A stretch of 64,000 bases of DNA, taken from the NCBI GenBank assembly GCA_963575745.1, contig CAUYUJ010015741.1:231001-295000 (forward strand), given 5' to 3'. The DNA comes from Prorocentrum cordatum. Its lineage: Eukaryota > Sar > Dinophyceae > Prorocentrales > Prorocentraceae. Positions 19,463 through 27,775 of the stretch are shown one piece after another. The notes under the pieces were generated by a model. It saw only the letters and a list, made by a program, of their open reading frames with translations. It did not search any database and was not told the origin of the DNA. The position numbers were made by a program, and so were the translations under genes. The first letter of the stretch is position 1. Every line of letters starts with the position of its first letter.

Positions 19463-19800
19463 CGAGTCCACGACCACGCGTACCGCTCCCCCCCGGCGGT
19501 GCGCGTGTTTTCGGAGGGGGGCCCAGCGGCGGTGGCCCGCCGCCTGCTGGTGAGTTGTGCTCATTGGGCGATCGTGCTGGACGACAGCGTGATCTATTTC
19601 CACTGCCAGGGCCCGGTCAACAGCATCGGGCAGCTTCGGAGGCGCAGGGCGTCGCTGGTTCACGTTCGGTGGCGCGTCGGGTTCTCCGCAAGGGCCACGC
19701 CAACTCGATGGAGGGCGAGATCGTTCGGACCCTCAACGAGCTGTACCTTGGCCAGCCCTGGCACCCCGTCAGCCATCCTCAGTCCATCTGCGGGCCAGCG
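19459..19800 (+). pseudogene. Retroelement linker region, frame-shifted
   Basis: The conserved-looking part (VARRVLRKGHANSMEGEIVR, TLNELYLGQPWHPVS) is in the frame starting at 19459. Upstream and downstream conserved blocks lie in the +2 frame: the RT-proximal block RQALDNARDAVRRFGAP resumes there near 19800. Two compensating indels are therefore likely. No known domain. Confidence 0.45.
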
Positions 19801-21045
19801 GCAGGCCTTGGACAACGCGCGAGACGCAGTCCGACGGTTCGGCGCCCCCCCGGAGGGATTGACTGGCTCAGTGGCCTTTGAGGAGCTCCGAGTTCTCAGC
19901 GACTATGCTGGCGAGAGCGCCACCGTCGCTCCGCTCGACTTTGATAATATCAGTAGTCTCTCTCTTCCAGACGAGGGCTTCAAGCCTGTGCCGCTTGACG
20001 CGCTGGGAGGAGATGCTGGCCGCGGGATAGTCGATCGGCTTCAAGGGATGATGTTGCCCCAGTCTGAGGGTCGCGCTCGGATTGAGTCTGAGGGCCCCCA
20101 GAAGCTCTACACCGGCCCGGCGCTGAGGAACCCCAAGCTGTATGTCCAGCTGCCGCGCGCCCTCGGGCGTCGGAATCTTTTCGATTTCTACAAGGACAAG
20201 TGTTGCAGCGTAGGTGTCTTTTTCGTTTACAAGAAATCGGGTAAGCTGCGGCTCATCCTGGACGGCAGGCGTGCATCCCTGCACTTCCAGGTCCCCGACA
20301 AGGTCGCCCTCGCGTCGGGTGCGACCTTCGCCGGCCTCCACGTGGATGGGGGCAAGCCCGTCGCGGTGGCGGAGGTCGACCTGGCGGACGCGTTCTACAC
20401 GATGCTGCTGCCTCCGAAGTTCAGGAGGTACTTCGCGCCGCCTGGCTGCCGCGCTGGGATGCTGGGCCTCGAGAGCACCGCGGACGGGCGGCGCCTAGCG
20501 GGAACCGACCTGGTGTACCCGTGCTTCAGGTGCCCCCCGATGGGCTGCTCCTTCAACCTGTGGATCTGCCAGACGATGCTGGAGGGAATGGCCCTGAAGG
20601 CACCCCAGCTTTCCCTCGCGAACCGCTTCGTGGACCGCCGACCTGTGCCGCAGGTGTCCGAGGGTGTGATTCATACCGAGTACGTGGACAATGCGATCAG
20701 CCTGTCGACGAACATGGAGACGGCGGCCGCCGCCGCGTCGGCCGTGGACTCGAATCTTCGCGCGGCGGGGCTCCCTACCCACGGAGTCGAGTGCAGTTTT
20801 GGCGCCGTGGCACTGGGCTGGCAGTTCGACGAGAAGTTCCCGATCATCGGGCTGAACCCAGTGCTCCGCTGGAAGCTGAGGTTGGCCTTCCTGGAGCTGT
20901 GCCGGAGGGGACATGCCTCAGGCAAGACGGTCTCGCGCGTGGTGTCTCATTTCACCTCGCGGGGTCTGATTCGCCGCGAGCTATTGTCTGTTCTCAACTC
21001 GTTGTACGCTTTTTCTGCCCAGTACGGAGGCCGCACGGCTGTGGC
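19795..21045 (+). pseudogene. Reverse transcriptase domain (YVDN type)
   Basis: In the frame of 19499-21202: finger region FVYKKSGKLRLILDGRRASL, motif A VDLADAFYTMLLP (first Asp at 20378-20380), motif B CPPMGCSFNLWICQ, and motif C TEYVDNAISLS (20681-20692), with YVDN where most RTs have YxDD. The thumb-like stretch SHFTSRGLIRRELLSVLNSL follows. RT would copy element RNA into DNA. The domain is uninterrupted from about 19800 to 21030; then the frame changes before RNase H. If YVDN is fixed in the family the second Asp is replaced by Asn, a notable departure from canonical RTs. Confidence 0.82.
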
Positions 21046-21790
21046 CCTCTTGCCTCCGCGAGCTTCGTTGGTGCGCCAGCCTTGTCGCGTTCTGTTTCCG
21101 GGACGCTGGCGCCTCGTTCGACAGCGCGCTCACGATGGTGGACTCATCGTGGTGGGGAGTAGGAGTCGCTCAGAAAAAGTCGTCAGCCCCAGTCGCTCTT
21201 GAGCTCTCCAAGTACAATCAGAGATGGATATTCAGTACTCATCAGGAGTCGGAGGTGTCACAGAGGTCCCACGCCTTCAAGTCGGCGACCTCCGCCATCC
21301 CCTTCACCCCAGAGTCGGTCTTCAACCCGAAGGCCCCGATCAAGGAGCCCCTGGAGGCGCCCGTAGAAGAGCCTGTCAAGGAGTCCGCGGTGAAGGGGGC
21401 GCACGTGGAGGAGGAGATGGTCAATGACGCCGAGGAGGAGGAGGAGTTCCCCGAAATCCCATGCGACGTCTGGGCGAAAGGCTGGGTCCCGGTGGTATCT
21501 CATCGCTGGAGTCGTTCAGAGCATCAGGTTGTCTTGGAGGCCCGCGGTATGGTCGTGGCCGTCCGTCATGTCCTTCGACGCGTCTCATCGTTCAACCGAT
21601 GCCATCTCTGCTTGGGCGACTGCTTTGGGGACATCCTGGCCGCCACCGAGGGGCGTTCGTCGCGGCGGGAGATGGGCCGCGCGTGCAGGCAGCTGGCGGC
21701 CCTTTCGCTGGCTAGCGGCGCTGCCTTCTTCTGGCGCCGGGTCCCCTCGGAGAGGAACTCGGCCGACCGCGCCTCCGGGAACCTGCCGGG
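21040..21790 (+). pseudogene. RNase H-like domain of the retroelement
   Basis: Frame 0. Starts with LWPSCLRELRWCASLV, then MVDSSWWGVGVAQKK (first acidic position, DSS), VVLEARGMVVAVRHVL (Glu at 21537), CHLCLGDCFGDILAATEG (Asp at 21618) and a final FFWRRVPSERNSADRASGN (Asp at 21765). The order D-E-D-D fits RNase H of RT elements, which removes RNA from RNA:DNA hybrids. An acidic insertion (EEEMVNDAEEEEEFPE) separates the first two motifs. Assignment is by motif order, not overall similarity. Confidence 0.62.
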
Positions 21791-22745
21791 CGTGGGCAAC
21801 GCTGCCGCGGCGGCGGATCCTAGCTGTCTCGGGGCTGCCGCTGGCCGCCCCAGCCCTGCGAGCGGCCGCGGAGGGCCTGCTGGCGCGAGCTGGGCCGACA
21901 TCGGGCCCCCGCCCGGCCTCGAAGAGGAGGCGCGCTGGCCCTCCGGCTGGGCGAGCTTCCGCGACGGCAGCCGCAAGCCCAGCGAGGCCTCGGGAGCTGG
22001 CAGCCGAGCCGCTGGACCGCCCGGGGCGGGCGAGCTGCCACCAGGCGAGGCATCCCCTGGGCGTGGGCTGGCAGGGTCGGCCCCAGCGTTCGTTCCTCGA
22101 GCTGACGGCCGTTGGGTACAGGACCGCCTGGGGCTACCAAGTCCGATACCAAGCTTTCCTGGCTTGGTCGACGGATGCGGGCCTGTCGGTGGCGAGCGTC
22201 ACGGACCTGGGGGCCGACTGGATGGTGGCCAACGACTCCCTGGCCGCTGCCCGAACGGCCGTGTTGACTTTTGCCCTCAGCCTGGGGCCGTCGGAGACGT
22301 TGTCGCTGCGCGTCCAGTCAGTCGTGCGGCCGGTCAGGGCTGGTCCACGGCATCTGAGCATGCACTCGATCCTGCTGTTTCCCGTGGAGCTCAAGGTGAT
22401 GTCGAAGACCAAGGACTACGACACCAGTCTCCAGCTGGACAACCAAGAGTTCAGCTAAGTCGACCAGCTGCTGGATTGCCTCGTGGAGAGACGTGCGGTC
22501 GGCGCGCCCCTGTTCCACCTGGACGCGAGGTCATGGGCGCGGGTGATCCCGCAGGTGGGCGCCGGCCTCGGACTGGGCGCCCTCGGCCCCCCAATACTGT
22601 GCCAACTGCGCCACGAGGGGGCCAGCCCCGCGAGGTCGACGAACGCTTGGGAGTTCGGCGACATCAAGAAGCGCAGGCACTGGGAGGCCGTCAGGAGCCT
22701 CAAGCTGCACGCGAGGGATGGTCGAGTTCATGTGGAGCTGCAGCG
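21790..22745 (+). pseudogene. Tyrosine recombinase-like domain, catalytic residues lost, TAA interrupted
   Basis: Frame 1. SFLELTAVGYRTAWGYQVRY resembles the N-terminal SAM-like part. FALSLGPSETLSLR occupies the arm where recombinases carry the first Arg (often LRPSE); here it is Gly at 22285. The region between WMVANDSL and VLTFAL looks shortened. After TAA 22456-22458 the same frame continues: VGAPLFHLDARSWARV, GLGLGALGPP, CQLRHEGAS (box II Arg at 22609), IKKRRHWEAVRSLKLHA (His-Trp at 22678-22683). The catalytic Tyr, expected nine residues after Trp, is His at 22708. Tyrosine recombinases integrate the element circle; this copy should be inactive. Confidence 0.7.
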
Positions 22746-22754
22746 TCTGCGACC

Positions 22755-23605
22755 CGTCCTACAGTTTCGGGCCCTCGGTTGCGTCGTGACTATTGGAAGC
22801 ACCCCATGCAGAATCTGAGCTCCTGGGCCCACCTGTCCGACGCGACGGTGTACCTGGAGATCTTCAGTGGCTCTGGGAGCTGGTCCCGGGCGCTGCGGCG
22901 AAGCATGGCTTCTCGCCTGGCGCCCCGAGTCTTCGAGCTGGACGTGGGCCATGAGCCGATCTTCGGTGACCTCAGCCGACGACGAGCCCAGCGCGCGGCG
23001 CGCGGGTGGCTCCGCGGTGGCCTGCTGCAGGGCGTCTGGCTCGGGATGCCCTGCAGCTCGTGGTCGCGGGCGCAGAATCGGCCCAGCGGGCCCCCAGCCC
23101 TGCGGGACGCCGCTCACGTGTTTGGCCTGCCCAACCTGTCGTCGGGTGACTCCCTCAAGGTTGAGACGGGTAACAGGCTGTCGCAGTTCTCTTTCAGCCT
23201 CTTCCTGGAGTGTGCCAGGCGCGGAGTCACCGCATCTATCGAGAACCCTTCCACGTCGTGGATCTGGCAGACCCGCTGGGCCCAGCATGCTGCGCGCCAG
23301 CCAGGGGTTAAGACTGTGGAGTTTGACTTCTGCGCCTTCGGCACAGCCTGGCGGAAGAGGGCCCGTGTGATATATGCCCATCCCGATTTTGACTCGATCA
23401 GCACCTGCAAGTGCACAGGGCGTGGCCTTTGTTCTTTCACACACCGTCGACACCGAGCTCTGGAAGGCAAGACGCCATCCCGAGCTTTCTGGACCAAGAT
23501 TGCCGAACCATGCCCGCCCAGCTTGTCCAGTGCCCTTGCCAGAGCCTATCGCGAAGCTAGATTGTCATCCACGCACCAAGCATTGGTGCGATTAGCGGCC
23601 TAGGG
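22755..23605 (+). pseudogene. C5-cytosine methyltransferase-like domain at the element C-terminus
   Basis: Frame 0 to TAG 23601-23603. Motif I-like VYLEIFSGSGSWSRAL (from 22848), motif IV GMPCSSWSRAQ with the Pro-Cys dipeptide at 23049-23054, and motif VI SIENPSTSWIW (Glu-Asn-Pro at 23241-23249). Downstream, EFDFCAFGTAWRKRARVIYA, a Cys cluster (CKCTGRGLC) and a PSRAFWTKIAEPCPPSLSSA tail. I, PC and EN in this order are the signature of DNA cytosine-C5 methyltransferases. DIRS and PAT elements usually carry a Dam-like N6-adenine enzyme, so a C5-type domain next to a recombinase is notable. This segment is open throughout; whether it is expressed is unknown. Confidence 0.72.
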
Positions 23606-23632
23606 CCAGTTAGATCTCCGGAAAGATGTTTC

Positions 23633-23764
23633 GAGGTCGCTTTTGTTTGTCCTGGCCTCCCGCGTCTCTGCCCGACGCGGATGGATGGTGCACTCTGGCT
23701 GGACAACGTTTGCGAACAGACACTGTCGAGATGCTGGCCTGGAAATAGAGCGGGGTCGAGGATA
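23633..23764 (+). repeat. Split direct repeat B1
   Basis: 132 bp, direct copy of 24767-24898 with 2 mismatches. It starts 30 bp after the methyltransferase stop codon and overlaps A2 by 3 bp (23762-23764). Confidence 0.9.
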
Positions 23765-23847
23765 CCCTATGCGTGCATGTCTTTCCTCATCCCGTCACGA
23801 GTCCAGGCCGTCGATGTTAGATCGCTTCCGTGGGTTTTTGGGCTCAA
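23762..23847 (+). repeat. Split direct repeat A2
   Basis: 86 bp, direct copy of A1 (17633-17718). It adjoins B1, forming the internal B1A2 block expected of PAT/Ngaro-type elements. Confidence 0.9.
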
Positions 23848-23929
23848 CCCTGCCCACCCACCCTTGAGCCTTGTATTGGAGAGGCCTGACGGCTGGTGCC
23901 ACCGACCCTGATCGAAAGGGCTAGGAGCG

Positions 23930-24490
23930 GGGGGAGGAAGCGGAGGATGGGGAGGAGGAGGAGGAGGAGGAGGAGGAGGAGGAGGAAAAGGAGGAGGAGA
24001 AGAGGAGGGGAGGAGGAGAAGCAGGAGGAGCAGGAGAGGAGGAGGAGGAGGAGGGACCAGGAGGAGGAGAAGGGAGGAGGAGGAGGAGGAGGAGGAGGAG
24101 GAAGGAAGAGGAGGAGGAGGAGGAGGAGGAGGAGGAGGAGGAGGAGGAGGAGGAAGTGCATCCTTTGTGTGCCCGCTCGAAGAAAGTGCGCCCCGGGAGT
24201 GTGATATTCTGACTTTGGACGTGCTCCCGGAAGAGGAAGAAATGCATCTCGGGCGTGCCCGCTCGAGGAAAATGCGCCCTAGGGGGGGTGGTATTTTGAC
24301 TCGGGGCCCGCTCCCGGGACGCCTCTGCGGGCGGAGGAGGAGGAGGAAAAGGAAAAGGAGGAGGAGGAGGAGGAGGAGGGGAAGGAAGAGAGGAGCAGGA
24401 GGAGGAGGAGGAGGAGGAGGAGGAGGAGGAGGAAAAGGCGGAGGAGGAGGAGGACCAGGAGGAGGAGGAGGAGGAGGAGGAAGTGCATCC
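23930..24490 (+). repeat. (GGA)n microsatellites and short TGCATCC modules inside the element tail
   Basis: GGA/AGG tracts at 23930-24153 and 24330-24480. Between and after them a short module recurs, reading GTGTGCCCGCTCGA or CGTGCCCGCTCGAGGAAA (about 24168, 24257 and 24494). It lies between A2 and B2, so the microsatellite appears to have expanded inside the 3' region. Confidence 0.85.
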
Positions 24491-24766
24491 TTTGTGTGCC
24501 CGCTCGAGGAAAGGGCGCCTTGGCCGGCGTCGTACCTGCCCCGGCCCCCCCCCCCTCCCCTCCCCCCCCTGCGGGGAAGGGATCAAAGGGAAGGGGCTTC
24601 CCTTCGACTTCACTACGACGTCGCTTAATTTCGCTTTGGGTAGCGCGCTTGAGGAGGAGAGCCCTGGGAGGGGGAAAACGGAGACGACGGAGACGACCAG
24701 ACGAACGGAGAAGCCCTTCACACACGCCGACAGGGTCGGCGGATAAAGATGTTCCGTCTGTCGTTG

Positions 24767-24898
24767 GAGGTCGCTTTTGTTTGTCCTGGCCTCCCGCGTC
24801 TCTGCCCGACGCGGATGGATGGTGCATTCTGGCTGGACAACGTTTGCGAAGAGACACTGTCGAGATGCTGGCCTGGAAATAGAGCGGGGTCGAGGATA
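24767..24898 (+). repeat. Split direct repeat B2 (right terminus)
   Basis: 132-bp copy of B1 with C to T and C to G differences only. The element ends at GGATA and is followed at once by a (TC)n(TA)n tract. Confidence 0.88.

Positions 24899-24977
<79 letters not shown>
24899..24977 (+). repeat. (TC)n(TA)n microsatellite
   Basis: CT dinucleotides then TA dinucleotides, the same compound structure as at 43320-43455. It abuts the right end of the retrotransposon. Confidence 0.95.
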
Positions 24978-25998
24978 GTACCAGACGCCGGCTTCATCCG
25001 GCTGCCGCGGCTGGAAGGCAGCTCGCAAGTATGCAACCAGGCAACCGATCTTCACCCTCGCATGCGCCTGACCTGTACGAGCTGCGAGAGGACGTCATCC
25101 TGGACATCTCGGGTTTGCTGCCCAGACTTTTAGTGTGTGGGCTTGCCGCGAGCAGATCGGGCCCACTGCTGTTGCTGCAAACCCACGGGCTAGGTCCCGT
25201 GTCTTCAGCTATGCGGGAACCTCTGCGTGCGAGAAGGTGCTGTGGATCAACCGTTTTCTTGCCTCAGGGGGCCCAGGGGCCGAAAAAAACTGCTGGGGGC
25301 AGCTTCATTGTGCCCCAGCAGCCCTGCGGGCCTCGGGCCACGCCTCCTGTTCGGCCCAACAGAGCCCGCAGATATCCGAAGAGGCGCCCAAGACGGCCTC
25401 AGTTCGCTAGACAACGCGGCACCCGAGGCCCCCCAGACGCTTCAAGCGTGGTCGAAAAGGGTTCCCACGACAGCCTCGGAAGGCCAACCTCGTCGCAATA
25501 CTTTTGTTTTTTGCGTATGTTTGTGCTCCGCCTCTGTAGCGCTGCAGCGGGACATCGATGACCCCCACACTTTTTCAAGACAACCTCCGAGGCCTCCATG
25601 AGAGCCCCATACAGTGTGGGGGCGCGCATCAAGAAACCATATGCTGTTCGTCAGGGTATCCTGGGTTTCTTCGCTCCGCGCGCTGCGCGGTGACTTCCCG
25701 CAGCCGATGAAGAAGCTGCTGCGTTCAGCGTGCTGGGTTTCCCCTCGGGTGCACCTCGCGCGCGGGTTCTCAGGGTTGGGTTCCTTGCGAGGGTTTCTTG
25801 CGGCCGCGCCCGCACCGTACACGGCCCAGCACGGCCCCAGGATGGCCCAAGAGGCGCCCAGGACGGCCCAGAAGGACTTAACAAAAGGCCCCAGGAGCGG
25901 CGTGTGGCGCGGCCCACGACGGCCCGACACGTCCCCCGAGGTACTCCAGAGAGCATCATCAAGCAGTGGCGGAGCTTCCTGGCTCGCCTACAGCCCTA
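24978..25998 (+). other. Non-coding stretch with a degenerate PPR relic
   Basis: Positions 25201-25240 read VFSYAGTSACEKVL, a decayed PPR motif, preceded by the inverted repeat CACGGG/CCCGTG (25184-25201). The rest holds phased repeat (25330-25420, 25810-25900) and unassigned sequence. No complete gene seen. Confidence 0.5.
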
Positions 25999-26004
25999 CT
26001 CAGC

Positions 26005-26150
26005 AATGTTCTAAGAACCTTTTGTGGTTCCCACGAAATGTTCTTAGAACATTGTTGGCTGGGACTGTTTTTGTTTTAACACATGGTTTATGTCCTAAGA
26101 ACATTGTTTTTGTTCTTAGAACATGTTTGGGTTCTAGGAACATTTCGTGG
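26005..26150 (+). mobile_element. Small fold-back / MITE-like element
   Basis: Perfect inverted pairs: AATGTTCTAAGAAC (26005-26018) with GTTCTTAGAACATT (26040-26053), and CCACGAAATGTTC (26031-26043) with GAACATTTCGTGG (26138-26150). The palindrome GTTCTTAGAAC occurs at 26040 and again near 26112. The segment is AT-richer than its surroundings. It could be a fold-back transposon remnant or a structured RNA; no coding capacity. Confidence 0.6.
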
Positions 26151-26159
26151 TAGGATTAT

Positions 26160-27050
26160 AGGAATGCCGGGACGGTCGGTCCCTGCTCAACGTTAGTCGA
26201 TTAAAGACGCCCCCGGTAGCGCTCAAGGCATGAGGGCCCAAAGGAACCCAAAATAAGGCCCGCAGAGGCGCCCACGTAGTTTCAAAAGCCGGGAACTGTA
26301 ACATATACATTACCAGTGGCGGGCCGTTTTTCAATCCCAGGACTTTTTTGAGGGTCAAGGACGATGCTGGGGTGGTCAGGTGTATATTTTTTTCCTTGTT
26401 TTCCCGAGGAAACAACGAAGAATTTATACACCAGGATCCCGTATACACCAGAATCCGCGTTCCTGTGCGAATGTCAGCGCAGGGCCGGAGAAAACGTCGG
26501 TGTATGGAGTTCGGCTCCCTAGAAAGAGCACCACATATGCTTGCAGGACGCCTAGATGTTTGGCACATGTGCGTGTTCCGTGTCTATAAAGCTTCCAGCG
26601 GGCCCAGGACCCCAGAATTTCCCCAAGACAGCCTCAGAGGCCTCCGTGAGAGCTCCAAGACGGCCCAAGATGGCCCCAGGAGGGCCCAAGAGGCACCCAA
26701 GACGGCCCAAGAGGGCCCCAACAGGGAGAACTTGAATTGGCATGTCGTACCCTTCGCCCCAAGATGACCCCCGAGACCGCCAGTAGGCCCCCAAGAGGCC
26801 CCCCAGCAGCCTCAGGAGGCCCCCACGACACCCAAATCAGGCCCCAAGAGGCCCCGAGAGGGCCCAGATAGGCCCCAAGATTCCAAAAACCGCCTCGAAG
26901 AGGCTTCCGAGAGGATCCCTCGGAGAGCTCGGTGACCGCGCCGGCCACCGAAGAGAGCCCCATGAGCGACCCAAGAGGAGACCAGATGTTCGGCCACATG
27001 CGCGCCGAGGCCATTGAGACATGCGTGTGCTGGCCTCTTCCCATGACATC
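26160..27050 (+). other. Non-coding: unassigned sequence, then phased repeat
   Basis: Positions 26160-26600 are not obviously repetitive and give no recognisable protein. From about 26610 to 26920 the phased CCCAAGAGG-type repeat resumes. No gene called. Confidence 0.5.
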
Positions 27051-27570
27051 CTTCTCGCTCCTTGCTCCACGTTCCTCGCTCCCCCCGCTCTCTCCTCGCC
27101 CCTCACGTCCCTCTCCTCGCTCCTGGCTCTTCTCTTTTCACTCATCGCTCTTTCCACCTCTCTCCTGGTCCCTCGCTGTTCCCTCCTCGCTACTGGCTGG
27201 CGTCTGCATCCCCCTTGTCTGCTCTCCCTAACCCTCCTCACCCTCCTTCTCTCCTCGGCGGTTGCTCCTCCCTTCTCGCCCCGTGCTCCTCAGCCGCTGA
27301 TCACTCCTCGCTTCCCGCACCTCCCCCCTCAACCCTGACTCATCGCTCGTTGCTCCTCGCTCCTCGCTCCACTCACGAGCTGCAGGTTGCATCATCTAGC
27401 AAGGCAGCAAGCAACAGCACTCCTATCATAGTTTCAAGCAGCAACAGGGAACACCAGCAGTCCGCAGCAGGCACCGGTAGCACAGCAAAAGCAAGCAGCA
27501 ACAACATACCGCAGGCAGCAGCAGTCTGCAGCTGCAGGCAGGCAGCAGCAGCAGAGGCGAAGAGCGGGCC
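27050..27570 (+). repeat. CTC-rich tract followed by CAG/GCA-rich tract
   Basis: 27055-27370 is CTCGCTCC/CCTCGCTC-type pyrimidine repeat. 27395-27565 is imperfect CAGCAG/AGCAAC repeat, which would read poly-Gln, poly-Ala or poly-Ser. Taken as low complexity, not a gene. Confidence 0.75.
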
Positions 27571-27639
27571 TTTTGGCATCACGAAAGCCTTGCGGCAACA
27601 TCGCTGCCCTGGTCCAACGTGCCATCTCGGACAGAATTC

Positions 27640-27655
27640 GTGGCCAGCAGGCCAC
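27640..27655 (+). other. Hairpin leader, GGCC variant
   Basis: GTGGCC-AGCA-GGCCAC is a perfect stem whose two inner pairs differ from GTGGAC/GTCCAC by compensatory changes. It is followed by GGGTCAGCCCTAG and a PPR motif. Confidence 0.75.
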
Positions 27656-27664
27656 GGGTCAGCC

Positions 27665-27772
27665 CTAGTCAGCTACAGCTCTGGGATCAGCGCGTGCGAG
27701 AAGGGCCAGCAGTGGCAGCGGGCGCTGGCGTTGCTGAGCGAGATGTGGGAGGTGAAGCTGGAGCCCGACGTC
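27665..27772 (+). pseudogene. Solitary PPR motif
   Basis: Reads LVSYSSGISACEKGQQWQRA, then LALLSEMWEVKLEPDVI. Downstream the next motif survives only frameshifted (YYIAGPSACQKG, from about 27782), joining the decayed start of the macro-repeat. This shows that the macro-repeat start is itself a decayed PPR motif. Confidence 0.65.
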
Positions 27773-27775
27773 ATC

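Larger units (their letters stand above)
17633..24898 (+). mobile_element. Tyrosine-recombinase (Ngaro/PAT/DIRS-like) retrotransposon, decayed, with split direct repeats
   Basis: The termini have the split-direct-repeat layout A1 (17633-17718) - coding region - B1A2 (23633-23847) - B2 (24767-24898). A1 and A2 match at 82/86 positions, B1 and B2 at 130/132. This layout, not LTRs, is known from PAT and Ngaro retroelements that integrate with a tyrosine recombinase. The interior encodes, on the + strand, a Cys-rich/TM N-terminal region, a conserved helical gag-position region, RT (motif C = YVDN), RNase H, a recombinase-like domain and a C5-methyltransferase-like domain. The frame changes at least six or seven times and a TAA at 22456 interrupts the recombinase, so this copy is dead or the assembly has indel errors. 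23848-24766 is filled by GGA microsatellite. Confidence 0.85.

Noticed and set aside
17633-24898. LTR retrotransposon
   Set aside because: The repeats are split (A...BA...B), not full-length LTRs, and the integrase position holds a recombinase-like domain.
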